Source: Oopsacas minuta (taxonomy: Eukaryota > Porifera > Hexactinellida > Lyssacinosida > Leucopsacidae). Taken from it: a stretch of 64,000 bases of DNA. The notes below the pieces were generated by a model, which saw only the letters and a list, made by a program, of their open reading frames with translations, made no database searches and was not told the DNA's origin. Of the stretch, positions 33,201 to 45,429 are shown in pieces (the first letter of the stretch is position 1; each line of letters opens with the position of its first letter). Both the position numbers and the translations under genes were made by a program. The stretch lies in NCBI GenBank assembly GCA_024704765.1, contig JAKMXF010000066.1, positions 860,050-924,049 on the forward strand, written 5' to 3'.

Positions 33201-36200
33201 ATCTAAGCACCTTAGGAATGCTTTTATATCTAGAGGTGTATCTGATGATCATAAGGCGCTAATAGATCAGGCAGCTAATCAAGTTAGTTATAGCTATATG
33301 TTTCAGGGCTCAGTTAACATTCCTATCATGTTGTTAGGTTGCTAACGATAACACAGAGCTAGCCTGTGCATTTATTCAGAAGACAGTAGTAGAGCAGGTC
33401 AGTCAGGAGATTGATAAGAAGCTTGCTGAAGAATATGATCTAAGATCTTCATCTAGACAACAAGGCAGAAGGTGTGAAAATATACATATAATACTAACCC
33501 ATTTATGAAGATGACACTGTTTTAGTTTATAGTTATATATTACAGGTACTGTAACACAGAGGTCCTGACCTATCATGCCCAGAGGATGCCTGAACAGATA
33601 AGTCTTAAGCCCGGTCCTGCTCTCCACCAGCAGATAGCTGTATATGAAGAGTTTGGTAGATGTCTGCCTGGGTTCCACCCCATGGCTCCTCCGCAGAGGA
33701 AGGAGACCATTATGCACTCTAGGTAGCATCCTTAGTTATTTTATTAGAACATAATATTATGATTATTCACATTCCAGACAATCTGAAGCTATAATCAACT
33801 CTCCTGACCTGGTGTTCCTGCTAACTCAGTGTACACAAGAAGTAGATGGTCTGTTACACATAGCTATTCAGTCTCCTTACTCCCCTCTGGTCACCTGCCT
33901 CAAACACCTACTGGAGACCCTCAACAAAGCTCAGCTGGTCAGAAATCAACAGGTCATATTTGTGCTAATTAAGGAGGCGTTAGAAGGACTGTTCAAAGCA
34001 CTAACCTTCCAGATGGAATCAGATATCCTTATAAGATTTAGGTACATTCCTAAGCTCATATCCTGTATCCATGTAGTATACATATATCTTTATCTTTGTA
34101 GAGATGTATATCTATACGTGTTAAGATGCCTACAGGAATGCAAGGCTTTAGGTGTTAACTTTGTAGCATTACACGTTACACTAGCTCTATTAGAACAGAG
34201 ACCTGAACACAGATACTATCTGCCTATAATAGATCTGTTAAGTAGACTACACATGATAGATATGAGAGAGATAGACTCATTCGTAGCTAAAGATATTGAA
34301 AGAATGGATAACTCTGCTATACTATTCGGAACACATGCTGTTAAGGTTATTTATTTATTGTTTGTTTATGTTTGTTTACTTGTTTATCTACAGCACTTCC
34401 TACTCTCCAAACAGAGGGACTCCTTATTCAATGAGGGAGATCTTAACAAGACCCTACAGGCTCTGACAAGATTCGCGTACTCTGCACATCCTCCCCCGGA
34501 GCTGCTGGTTAATATATTAGAAGCTATAAAGCTTAATATGTCTCAGCCTAGCAACAGCTCTGGTATGTAGAATATCCAATCAATTTGTATTGTATTTATT
34601 CTCTATTACTAATAGGAGTACAGCATGGAGGTGATACTATGCTACAATCTAGCAGTATGACTCCTCAGCAGGACATGTATCCCCCTCCTAATAATCTCCC
34701 CCCTCATGTCCTCTCAGAACTGGACCAAGTATCCATGGTACCACAACTACACCCCCCAGCTGATCTGTCTATTCACCCAGCAGCTCTAGGTAGGATGCAG
34801 CCTCACGAAGATCCTCCAGGCTTATCTGAGAAGGTAGAGCTACTCCTCTCTGAATGGGTCAGATCCTACCATCATCCTATGCTAGTTAAAGACATGGATC
34901 AGATATATATCGTATTTGTTAATAAACTACAACAGCAGGGTATTATGAAGAATGATGACCTCATCACCAGATTCTTTAGAATATCTGTAGAGATGTGTGT
35001 TGCTCTGTGCTACAAGTAAGATCTCTCCTATTTATACCTGTAATCTGATTGGTTGTGTTACAGCTGATTATTATTAATTAGATCAATGACAGAGCCTGAG
35101 AATCAGAGACTAGCTAGAGCTAAGTGTTATCACACCATGGATGCATTTGTAAAGTTGGTAGCAGTACTTATGAGGTTTACAGGAGAGCCTACTAACATAC
35201 AACCTAAAGTTAATGTACTACAGAAGGTTATTATGACTGTTACACAGGTATTATATTGTTTGTTTGTGTACTGAGTTAATTGAGGAACTGGTTATAGTCT
35301 ACTGCATGATTATTACCATTATCAAATTGGCGTCATATGGAACTGAACTTTATTATAATGAACAATGAACTTATCCATGTGATTATACTCGTATACTATT
35401 TAAGGTTCTCTTACAAGATCATCAGTCCAGAGGAGCAGATTTCCATCAGCTTCCTTATCAGAGGTTCTTTATCATGTTACTCACAGAGCTTAACGCTAGA
35501 GACCCTGTATTTGAGCTAATGGGACTACATGTATTGAACATATACTCACAGGTATTATTTTATAACAGTCATACTACCATTAATTAACACCTGTTACTTA
35601 GGTATATCATGAACTGAGACCAGCTAAAGCGCCTGGATTTGCATACGCTTGGTTAGAACTTATTTCTCACAGAATATTTATCGAAAAAGTTCTAATACAA
35701 ACACCTCAGCCTAAAGGATGGCAATATTTGCAACAGCTGTTAGTTGATTTATTCACATTCCTGGCTCCTTTCCTTAGAAACGCAGATCTAGAACGTCCCT
35801 TACAGATTCTATATAAAGGTATTCTTATGTGATATTTACATACATTCCTATGTTATATTATCGTATCTAGGGACTCTACGAGTTCTGTTGGTGCTGTTAC
35901 ATGATTTTCCTGAGTTCCTCTGTGATCATCATTTCGTGTTTTGTAATGTTATTCCTCCTAACTGCATACAAATGAGAAATCTTATTCTATCTGCTTTCCC
36001 TCGCAATCTCAGACTACCTGACCCATTCACTCCAGACCTCAAGGTTTGTTTGTTTGTTTGTTTGCTTGTTTATTTGTTTACTTCTTATTTGGTAGTTTGA
36101 GGAGCTCCCAGAGATCGCTCAGTCCCCAAAGATTCTCGGAGAATATTTGACTCTTATTCCTAAGGAATTCAAATCAGAGTTGGATGCATTCCTTCAGGCA

Positions 36201-37222
36201 GATTCGGTTGATAAGATGTTTCCTGTCAATCTTAGAGAGGTGAGTATTCTATGATTAGATATTATTTTGCCTAACAACCGCGAGCTCCAGCTGGTATTTC
36301 TCTTTAGAACTTCCTTCCAAATGCTCGCTATATTCTGACACAAGTTTGAGTTGTATGTACATGTCATGCTTCATAGAATATGTCTACATTCAAGAAATTA
36401 AGATACAACCATAAATATTAATTATACAATTTGTAAGAATTTAATATATAATGCATGTGGTAAGTTAGTAAATTAAAGTATAGTTTCGGACCATGGATAG
36501 TATCAATCATTTATACTCTGCTATTGCTGAATTTACATACCAATTTCCCTATACAGTTGCTACAGACATCAGCTACACATCCAGATACCTATAACATCCC
36601 TCTACTGAATGCTTTAATCCTCTACATAGGACAATCCAGCATATCCTCTCTCCAATCATTTGGTACTCCTATCTCCTCCTCCTCTGTACAGGACTCTCCT
36701 CACTTCTCTCTCCTTAGAGGAATAGTATCAGAGGTAGATACTAAGGGCAGATACCTAATGCTCAATGCGGTAACTAACCAGCTCAGATATCCTAATTCAG
36801 ATACTCACTACTTCTCCATCGTCCTGCTAGCCCTCTTCCTCAGAGCTCAGAATGAGATAGTGCAGGAACAAATCACTCGGGTAAGCTCTGCTATAGACAA
36901 CTGTTAGATATCAGTTCTATAAATAGTATCATTGTATAGGTGTTACTTGAAAGATTAATAGTATACAGACCTCACCCCTGGGGGCTATTGGTCACATTTA
37001 TTGAGCTAATTAAAGGGGAGGAGTACAATTTCTGGGAACACAGGTTAGTTATACACATTCCTAATTTATACCTTGACAACACATTTATAGCTTATTTATG
37101 TAAATAGGTTTGTTCATTGTGCGCCAGAAATTCAGCGATTATTCGAGTCAGTAGCTCAATCGTGTACTCAGCAGAAGCAAGCTCATCAGCAGAACACCAG
37201 AGAAGAATTGGAAACTACTTGA
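24968..37222 (+). CDS. CNOT1: CNOT1, scaffold of the CCR4-NOT deadenylase complex
   Basis: Largest gene here: many exons (several dozen, introns mostly 50-100 nt) on the plus strand. Start at 24968 ([16 protein letters not shown]); stop at 37220-37222. Landmarks in order match human CNOT1: [13 protein letters not shown] and [13 protein letters not shown] (HEAT region), [24 protein letters not shown]...GFKDST and [10 protein letters not shown] (MIF4G region binding CAF1), [72 protein letters not shown] (CNOT9-binding region), then the NOT module: DDPPGLSEK-like [87 protein letters not shown] and [13 protein letters not shown]. Intron 27832-29865 holds a whole antisense RAP1GDS1-like gene. Not every exon border was fixed. 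Confidence 0.94.
27458..27624. mobile_element. Inverted-repeat element in a CNOT1 intron
   Basis: Left end CAGTCAACTCCTGTTACATT; the right end is the reverse complement of CAAGCAATTCCTGTTACATC. About 167 nt, taking up most of the 255-nt intron 27390-27644. The inner sequence (CTTCGATATAACCGAAGG, AATATAATCGGGTATTTC) resembles the other copies. No open frame of note. Confidence 0.6.
27924..29790 (-). CDS. RAP1GDS1: RAP1GDS1 (SmgGDS)-like armadillo protein, nested antisense in CNOT1
   Basis: Armadillo protein resembling SmgGDS, a chaperone/exchange factor for prenylated small GTPases. Four exons: 29790-29554, 29501-28943, 28889-28519 and 28469-27924, 570 residues (human 607). The frame also allows an ATG at 29823. 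I prefer 29790, because the ATG at 29823 lies upstream of an acceptor-like TTTAG at 29806-29805. Supporting blocks: [20 protein letters not shown] (human LAGALAIANFARNDANCIHM), [16 protein letters not shown] (human ALSALRNLAIPVINK), [12 protein letters not shown] and [20 protein letters not shown] (human GGIKHLVTMATSEHVIMQNE). Overall identity is modest but the order matches across the length. It fills the CNOT1 intron 27832-29865 with 92 and 42-75 nt to spare. Confidence 0.72.
30208..30245. repeat. (TTA)n microsatellite in a CNOT1 intron
   Basis: About twelve TTA units directly after the 5' splice site region. A similar shorter run lies in an RSPH4A intron (16494-16516). Confidence 0.85.
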
Positions 37223-37368
37223 GATATTGCTTATAGAATTGTTGTTGTTGTTGTTGTTGTTGATCTAATAAAGTTATCACACTTAAGTTTTGTAGATTAC
37301 TCGGTTAAATCAGGACTTTAAACATTCCATACTTTATACATAGAGTTTCACACCTTGTTAGAATACCA

Positions 37369-37921
37369 ATGGCTACAGCTGGTAGTCAAGCTAGTATTTC
37401 TCTTATAATAACCAATCAGAAGACAGGAGAGCCTGTGGTATACAAACAGGATGGGAAGAGGTTTACTAGTGACGTCACAATTAAGCTATCTGTCAACACA
37501 GTGTATGTAGTTAGTGTTACTATAAAGCCTGCCTTCTCCAACCTTAAGTTAGTTCCAATATCATATGTACCTTTTGTTCCCATAGTTCCATATTATAGTT
37601 CTTGTTTATAGGGGCCTGGAATTAGGTACTGACATGTTAACACCTGATGATACCATCAGGTCAGAAGGTACAGTTAAACACTCATTTACATGGAGTACTA
37701 CTGGGATACCTCCTTCTGGTTCTGCTAAGAGAAATTCAATACTTGTTACATTACATTTTGATCCTGGAATCTTATCACACCATCTACAGACTAAGTTCTA
37801 TAAATCAGCTGATTTACAGCATGTCAGCTGGGGGACTAGCCTCCATGCTGTAGAGCTCAGCTGTAAGATAGAGCAGGAAGGATCAGCTGTTGGAAAGATA
37901 ACTGATTGCCGTATTAAGTGA
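37369..37921 (+). CDS. CNRIP1: CNRIP1-like (cannabinoid receptor-interacting protein family)
   Basis: Small soluble protein of the CNRIP1 family. Two exons, 37369-37547 and 37612-37921, 162 residues (human 164). The N-terminal half has VVYKQDGKRFTSDVTIKLSV, which aligns with human [20 protein letters not shown], then VVSVTIKPAF (human VEVKIKPST). The C-terminal half keeps the pattern YSWGT-type VSWGTSLHAVELSCK (human CQWGSPFSVIEYECK). In vertebrates the protein binds the CB1 receptor tail; no such receptor can be assumed here, so the ancestral role must be different. It converges with the TRIM-NHL gene: the two stop codons are 73 nt apart. Confidence 0.85.
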
Positions 37922-37994
37922 TTATATTATTAACTGCCATATTTATATATTTGTGATGTAGTATAATAAACAATATTTATATATTATCACACTT

Positions 37995-40557
37995 TTACTT
38001 ATCGAAATAGAATCTAATCAGCTGTCTGTTATGAGCACAGCATAACAACACCCTTCCCTTACTGTCTACTGATACCCCGTTAGGTCCTGTGACGTCAACA
38101 CCTGTTAGATTACGGCTGTTTAATGTGTAGCTAACTTTACCGTCAGAGAGGGAGAGTACCTTCAGAGTATCAGCCCCGTAGTCACTGACTAGAATTCCTC
38201 CCTCACCATCCGTTGCTATAAAGAAGGGGTTAACTAGGGTCTTGTTTGGTCCCCTGGTACCGTAGTTCCCTACTAGGTTCCCTTTGATGTTGTATATATG
38301 TAGACAGGGGTTTCCCTCATCTAGCACCACCAGCATTTCCTCTGAGGTTATTGACACGTCTCGGGGATACTCTAGCTTCCCTTGTCCAATACTGCTCTTC
38401 CATTCTAGGTCAGGACTCCATACCTATTTGTTGCTTAGTTACCATTAATTGGAATGGAATGTTATGTATAGCATACCTGTAGTCTCTTGTTACCGCTATC
38501 ACACACGTACACCATCTTGCCACAGGATATTCCCATTGGATTGTTAAGCTCTTCCTTACCGTCTCCTAGCAACCCAGCCTTGCTCAGGAATGTACCATCT
38601 AATGAATACTTATTAACAGAATGTTTGACACCATCAGTGACGTATATACTGTCCTCTCTGTATGCTATCCCCCATGGATACCCTATATTCGTTATATCTG
38701 ATATATCACACACCTTGTTGTTACCTCTGTATACTCTAATGCATTTACCGGGACCATCTGCTATCAGTAATCTGTATAGATTTAATTAAGATTGATCATA
38801 TTTTGATACCTATTAATTACCTGTTCATAGAGTCAGTGACTACTCCATAGGGACGACATATCACCTCAGATATGACTAGATCAGGTTTAATACTCGAATA
38901 GTTAAGAGCAGTCACAAGTGTCCCGCTATCCTTTATAGCTCTCTCTGTCATTCCTGTTAGTTTCAGTTTCAATTGATTGTATAGAGGTAGCTCTCTACTG
39001 AGTATTGTAATATAATGCTGTAAGGAACAGGGTTGTATCAGGTGACTGTTATTCTCCTCTAAAGTGCGTACAGAGCACAGCTGTGCTGAGCTAGTTAGAT
39101 AGGTGTTAGCACGTACCAGCTGATTTATCTCTCTGTCTAGCTATTATACAGATATAATATATCTAATACATAGGTGTTATAATATGATTAATCACCTGCT
39201 GTATCTTGATATTAATTTCCCTCTTACTCCTAGAGAAATGACTCCATGTCTTGTGTATTAACTCATCTCTCTTCAATTCTACACGTCTAACTATCTCCTC
39301 ATAAACCTCAGTAATCTCCTGTACTAATTTCACTTCATCACTTATACTCCTGTCTAGCATGTCTCTTAGTGTATCCCTCCTAGTCTGCATGTCTATAGTG
39401 TAAGTGTAAGAACTACGTATGTGTGATAGGAATCTATCCTTTATTTCTGATAGTCTAGTCTCTATTGTGGTTGTTATGTGTTGTCTGTGTTCCTCTACCA
39501 AACACCTAAATATAGTGTATGTCGGTTATAAGAACACCCTTAGGAGTAGCTATACATGTTCTTATAACCGGCATCCCATGTATTCTAGTATTGTCCTTAG
39601 CAACTAACCCGTCACATAGGAATGCATCACATTCCGTACAGAAATGCGCCAGAGCTCTGCTTCCATGTTTCCTACATGCTCCTAGCCTGTGTTGCATATC
39701 AGCCATCAGCTGTTCTATCCTCAAACAGCTGATGTCTTCTAGCCTAAGCACTAGATGATTATACCCATCTCCTCTATATGATAATGATTATTTGTTTGTT
39801 TGTTTGTTTATAATAGAGGTGTTACCTGTTGTGTAAATCAATACAAACATGACATAATAGTCTATCACATTCCATACACAGATGAGTAGCAGCTAATGAT
39901 TGAGAGCTGAAACAATTCTCACACAGATGAGCTTCCTGCTTACTTCCTGTACCTCTCTTCTCTCCTCTCTTAGTTTGCTCAAATATCTTCTTATAATCTC
40001 TTGACAGTAGATTAGCTCTGAATAATCATATGATATTATTGACACCTTATATCATTAATTACTAACCTCAATTCTCCGTACTGTACACTAGCTACCACTA
40101 CACAGCTGTCGTTAGGACACTTATAGTAACCCTCCTCTATCCTCACACACCCCAGACACACACTGTGACAACAGGACAACATGTACAGGTCTGATCTCCT
40201 CACCTCTACACCACATATACAGCATACTAGATGCTCGATAGCTATTGGTTGTACTTGTGGATTGCTATCTCTTCTGTATTTGTGTTTTGAGTATTCTGTT
40301 ACTGGTTTAAGCCTGTGGAATAGTTCCGTAAAGGTTATATTAGTTCCGGTTATTAACACCTACCTAGTCCTCTGTCTCTCTGGTACAGAGGTAGCTAGCA
40401 CCTCTCTCTCACTCTCCCTCTCTATAGCAGGCTCACTCTGATGGAACGTGTTACCCTGGGGTAACTGGTTGTCCTGATCAGCTTCAGGTAGCTCACTCAG
40501 TTTATCCACTGACATACTGTTCTTTTTGGAAAGATTCTTCTTATTTCTTCTGCTCAT
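37995..40557 (-). CDS. TRIM-NHL-like protein (RING-like, two B-box-like fingers, coiled coil, NHL)
   Basis: Multi-exon gene of about 650 residues. The frame is open to an ATG at 40587; the ATG at 40557 (MSRRNKKNLSKK) is my choice because an acceptor-like TAAG lies 9 nt upstream. Exon 2 (40312-40067) has a Cys/His-rich RING-like finger: CCICGVEV, then CCHSVCLGCV and YYKCPND. Exon 3 (40017-39826) carries a first B-box-like finger (CENCF, CMECDRLLCHVC). The next exon has CRKHGSRALAHFCTECDAFL, a B-box. A coiled-coil exon follows (about 39501-39196), then NHL blades, for example IGYPWGIAYREDSIYVTDG and GPNGVSVDSKGRVLL. Architecture of TRIM-NHL ubiquitin ligases/RNA regulators. The border near 39570 is uncertain because that intron is an inverted repeat. 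Confidence 0.78.
39523..39570. repeat. Inverted repeat (hairpin) forming a TRIM-NHL intron
   Basis: Arms CGGTTATAAGAACA (39523-39536) and its exact complement TGTTCTTATAACCG (39557-39570), separated by a 20-nt loop. The arm word TGTTCTTATAACC recurs many times in the array at 62900-63560. No coding role is seen. Confidence 0.75.
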
Positions 40558-40703
40558 GGTTATTTCCTTAGATACGATATTGGGCATAAGGAATGCTATT
40601 ATAGTGACCTTTGTGACTCAAAGCTTCATAGGCCTATTGTATATCTCATGTTACTCATTCAGGATATGTGATACTATGAATTCTATTATTAGATATAGCT
40701 AAT

Positions 40704-42333
40704 ATGTCTGAGGAAGTAGATAGACATATTCTAGAACATTATGACATCAAGAAGAGGATCGGAAAGGGAGCATACGGTATAGTATGGAAAGCTATTGATA
40801 GAAGAAATGGAGAGATTTGTGCTCTTAAGAAAATATTCGATGCTTTCCGTAACACTACAGATGCCCAGAGAACATACAGAGAGGTATTCTTCCTAACTAA
40901 ATTCTCATCTCATCAGAATATAGTGAGATTACTGAATGTAGTCAGAGCTGATAATCACAGAGATTTATATCTGTTATTTGAGTATATGGACACTGATCTC
41001 CACCAAGCTATTAGAGCTGGGATATTAGCTGAAATACACAGAGCTTATATCATGTATCAGCTGATGAATGTAAGTTATGTTTATGCACATTTTAACATCT
41101 AGTTAAGGTGTGAATATATTATATCTGCAGGCTACTAGCTACCTACATTCTGGCAATGTTATACACAGAGATTACAAACCTAGCAACGTATTACTCAATG
41201 CGGAATGTTTCGTTAAAGTTGCAGACTTTGGACTGGCTCGGTCTCTTATTCAAATTCCACCATCCCAATCTGGTAGTCATGGTAACACGGTAGATACGAA
41301 CAGTGAGCCTCTGATGACTGAGTATGTAGCTACTAGATGGTACAGAGCTCCTGAGATTCTGCTAAGCTCCAATAAGTACACTAAAGGTGTCGATATGTGG
41401 TCATTAGGGTGTATCCTAGCTGAAATGATGACTCATAAGCCTTTGTTCTCAGGTGATAATTATTCGTTGCATAACATATAGGAACATTTACTTATGTATT
41501 TATCAGGTAGCTCTAGTCTTAACATGATATCACTGATAAGCTCTGCGCTACCTCCTCCTACTCCTAGTGACGTCACTAGCTTACAATCTCCTTATGCTCA
41601 GTCCACACTAGAGCACTCACGGTCCAAACAGAAACGTCCTTTATGTGATATGTTACCAGACAGTTGTCCTCCAGCTGTTGATCTGGTGGAACAGCTGATG
41701 AGGTGGTCACCTGATAAGAGGCTATCTGCCCTCCATGCCCTCTCTCACTCCTACTTGTCCCGTTTCTATGACGGCGATGAATTAATAGACATACAGACTG
41801 ATATCCTCCCTGATATAACCGGTATGTTATAGTAACAGCTGTAGAGTTATCAACCAATCAGATTGTATGTAGATGACGTCATTCTATCTGTCAGTGAGTA
41901 CAGAGACAGACTATACTCAGACATTAAACTAGCTAATCAGGATAGAATAGAGAAGAGAGTTAAAACTGAAGAATCCACACATTCCTTACGAGCAACCCCG
42001 CCACTACGCAACTTTACAAATGTACAGGATAAGACTGAAGATCCTCTGTTTGCTATAAAGAGTACTCCTGTCTTACTCAGGGGATCATATAGTCCCAGAA
42101 CTGTAACCAAAGTACCTCCTCCTCCTCCTGCAGGGAAGCCTTCAATTTTCCCGAAACAGCTGCTCTCTCCTGGTGAGTTATGTCTTAATTCTCTACTGAT
42201 TGGTTCATTTGTTCTATTTATAGGTGCTGGGATCAGGCACTCAGACAGTCAGCTGGCTTTACAAGCTAAGAACCAATCATATGGTGTTATATCCCGCACA
42301 GACATGAAACAGCTGTTCAAGAAACCATTTTGA
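40704..42333 (+). CDS. MAPK15: MAPK15 (ERK7/8) protein kinase
   Basis: Atypical MAP kinase linked to ciliogenesis and autophagy. Five exons: 40704-41069, 41131-41452, 41507-41821, 41873-42172 and 42224-42333, 470 residues. Kinase features: glycine loop [15 protein letters not shown]-type lysine in [10 protein letters not shown], catalytic loop HRDYKPSN (Tyr at the variable position; human MAPK15 has Gln), DFGLAR, and activation loop [15 protein letters not shown] with the TEY dual phosphorylation site. [12 protein letters not shown] follows. The family's basic, proline-rich C-terminal tail is present and ends with [18 protein letters not shown], which resembles the human SQAYGTVCHSAL region. 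An acceptor-like TATAG lies 5 nt before the ATG. The AMACR start lies only 57 nt after the stop. Confidence 0.94.
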
Positions 42334-42390
42334 ATATTTGTATTTCTGCACTTACCTATGTACACTGATTACTTTAATTATATAATTAGC

Positions 42391-43589
42391 ATGGCATTGA
42401 GAGGTGTTAGGGTGTTAGAAATGGCCGGATTAGCCCCCTCACCGTTTGCTGGTCTCATTCTATCAGACTACGGATGTGACGTAATACGAGTAGACAGATG
42501 TTCACCTGCCAACTTTGACACGATGGTTCGGGGCAAGAGGTCAATAGCTCTAGACCTGAAGAGGAAGGAGGGCTCCTCTCTCCTAATGAAGTTAATTCAA
42601 GCTAGTGACGTCCTTATAGAGCCTTATCGTCCTGGAGTTATGGAGAGGATGGGACTAGGTCCTGATCTCTGTCTTAAACAGAATCCTGAACTGGTGTACG
42701 CCCGTTTAACTGGGTTCGGACAGATGGGACCGCTCAGCAAGAAAGCAGGACATGACATTAACTACCTGGCTATAAGCGGTCTGCTCTCCTGTCTGGGCCC
42801 TAGGTCTCTTCCTCCTAATCCGCCAATCAATTTACTAGCTGATTTTGTTGGAGGTAGTTTATTCTGTGTCCTGGGAATACTAACTGCTCTGATAACAAGA
42901 CAAAGAACAGGGAGAGGGCAAGTAGTAGATGTAAGTATGGTAGATGGAGCTGCTTATCTGTCTACATTCCTATTAACTACTCAGTCGTCAGGGATGTGGG
43001 CTGGGGATAGAGGTAATAATCTATTGGATGGAGGAGCTCATTTCTACTCTGTGTACAGGACCAGGGATGACAAATATTTGGCGGTTGGAGCTATAGAGCC
43101 ACAATTCTACGCTCAGCTGTTAGAAGGACTCAATCTTAGAGGAAATGATTTACCCGCACAAATGGACATAAACAGCTGGCCGGATCTTAAGGAGAGATTC
43201 CAGAAGGTTAGTTTGGTTGCTATGGTAGTGCAAATATTTGACATAATTATTTGTAGATATTCTCTGAAAAGGACAGAGATGATTGGTTGAAAATATTCTC
43301 TAATTTGGACGCATGTGTGACTCCAGTTTTGGATCTACATTCCGGAGAAGCTGCCCTTGACAACGCCAACAAAGATCGGAATGTGTTTGATACTTCTGAA
43401 CAACCTTACATTCCTAAGCCAGCTCCTCGTCTCCAAGGAACACCAGCTGTCTACCGACCCTCTGTCGGTATTTATGTTGGAGAACACACACATTCCATTC
43501 TATCAGAAGTGTTGTCAATGAGTCACGAGAATATTAGGCATTTGTTTGAACAGAAAATAGTTCAATCTTACCCACCAACAAAACTATAG
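42391..43589 (+). CDS. AMACR: Alpha-methylacyl-CoA racemase
   Basis: Interconverts (R)- and (S)-2-methylacyl-CoA for branched fatty acid and bile-type sterol oxidation, in peroxisomes and mitochondria. Two exons, 42391-43206 and 43257-43589, 382 residues, the same length as human. Start [19 protein letters not shown] aligns with human MALQGISVVELSGLAPGPF. Class III CoA-transferase-fold catalytic residues are in context: AGHDINYLA (His), LLADFVGG (Asp) and [10 protein letters not shown] (Glu). The C-terminus ([11 protein letters not shown]) ends in KL, similar to the human KASL peroxisomal tail. An upstream in-frame ATG at 42358 exists, but the family start is at 42391, one base after an acceptor-like TTAG. 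Only 57 nt separate it from MAPK15 and 68 nt from RPL5. Confidence 0.95.
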
Positions 43590-43657
43590 CTCTGGAATGT
43601 ATATTTCTATTTCTTAGTTGTTTTATTATCCTTATTTGTGTTCTAAAAATAGCTACT

Positions 43658-45289
43658 ATGGGACTACTGAAGAGCTCCAAGACTAAAGCATACATCAGGA
43701 GGTATCAAGTGAAGTTTAGACGTCGCAGAGAATGTAAGACAGATTATTTCGCGCGTAAACGTCTGATAACTCAAGATAAGAACAAGTATTTGTCTCCTAA
43801 ATACAGACTGGTTGTAAGGTTCTCTAATAAGGATATCACCTGTCAGATTGTGTATGCTAAGATTGTAGGTGATCATGTTATGTGTGCTGCCTATGCTCAC
43901 GAACTACCAAGGTCTTTGTAAAGATAGAATATTACAGAATAATCTCCATATACTCTATCATTATATTACTTGTTGTAGGTACGGGGTAAAGGTAGGTCTA
44001 AGCAACTACTCAGCTGCCTACTGTACAGGTCTACTGCTAGCTAGGAGATTACTGACTAAGCTTAATATGGCAAACAAATTTGAAGGAAAGACAGATCTGA
44101 CAGAAGATGACTCTAGCTTTACACCTGAGCATGCATTCAGGGCTTTCTTAGACGTAGGATTAACCAGAACTAACAAAGGTAACAGAGTATTTGCTGCACT
44201 TAAAGGAGCAGTAGATGGTGGAATAGATGTACCTTTCAAGGACAAGTGTCTAGTAGGGTAAGTGATATATTTATACATATATCATACATTCCTTTGCTCC
44301 TCTTCCGTAGTTACAATAATGCTGCGAAGGAGATGGACGGAGATAAACTACGTAATCAGCTGTTAGGAGGACATGTAGCTGGTTACATGAGGAGACTACA
44401 GGACAAGAATCCTGAGGAGTATCAGGCCCATTTTTCTAGATTCATAAAGGCAGGTCTGGGACCTGATGACCTGGAGAATATGTATAAATCTGCTCATACA
44501 GCTATCAGGAATGATCCAACTATGAAACAGAGAGAAGAGGTTTGTTATGTTATTTGTATTTATGGAAATATACAACTCTTATAATACATTTAAGCCTGTA
44601 TTCTCTCATCCATGGTCCTGTAATTATTTAAGAGATACATTTCGTATTTTTGTCATAAGTTATTCTAGGAAATAATTAGGTTTCTCAGCTGTTAAAGTAA
44701 TTATTATAAATACGAATAATTGTCTGGAAAATCATTCCTTGCGTATTTATTATGTCTGGTCATGCACATAACCCCGCAACAAGTGTGTAGATAGGAATGC
44801 ATGGTCTACATGTCCCTAACAACCACTGCAAAGAAAAGTATTTATAATATTTATCAACACTAACAATTCGGTTAAATAGCAGATTGTATAGTTTCCCTTT
44901 GTTATGCGATCTTAGTTATATAAGCCTTCATTGTTTCGCTCAATTAATTCATATATTGTTATTCATTATTTAGAGATATGTTTCGTCACCTATTTATCGT
45001 AGATTCATATAAATGTATCCAAACATCTGATTAACTTAATTATTTCCTATTAGCGTTAATTCCCTAATCGCGATATCTTTATACCTATAAATGGTCAGGT
45101 CATATCTCCTGAAACCGTGCAATACTAATACAGGTAGTTAATATACTACCATGTGTGTAGGTTAAGAAGCATCACGCAATGAAGCGGAAACGTAAGCTAA
45201 CTTTATCAGAGAAGAAGAACAGAATAAAGCAGAAGAAAGCTTCTGCTCTAAAGAGAGCTGTAGCAGATGTAGAAATGGCTGCAGTGTAG
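43658..45289 (+). CDS. RPL5: 60S ribosomal protein L5 (uL18)
   Basis: Large-subunit protein that binds 5S rRNA. Four exons: 43658-43911, 43979-44257, 44311-44539 and 45161-45289, 296 residues (human 297). Highly conserved: [72 protein letters not shown], and a lysine-rich C-terminus with [20 protein letters not shown]. Unlike human RPL5, the first coding exon is not ATG-only. The last intron is 621 nt, exceptional for this window. An acceptor-like ATAG lies 5 nt before the ATG, and AMACR ends 68 nt upstream. Confidence 0.97.
44540..45160 (+). other. Unusually long last intron of RPL5
   Basis: 621 nt without coding sequence. Vertebrate RPL5 introns host snoRNAs, so I searched for C/D boxes (RTGATGA with CTGA) and H/ACA hinge/ACA motifs and found no convincing set. 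Content is AT-rich single-copy-looking sequence with one GGAATGCATGG word. Confidence 0.5.
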
Positions 45290-45429
45290 ACTGATATATT
45301 CAGTAGGGAATAGAATGAATTGTTTAGTCGATTTAGGAAATAAATATTTAGATATACGCATTCCTTACCGTTGCTAGGTCCTAATGTACACATTCCTAAC
45401 CGTTGCTATGTTGTTATTAATTAGCTTTA

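Noticed and set aside
43664-43900. Minus-strand frame opposite RPL5 exon 1
   Set aside because: A shadow of one of the most conserved coding sequences in the window.
44540-45160. snoRNA in the long RPL5 intron
   Set aside because: No paired C and D boxes or H/ACA layout could be found by eye. Kept only as a point to check.
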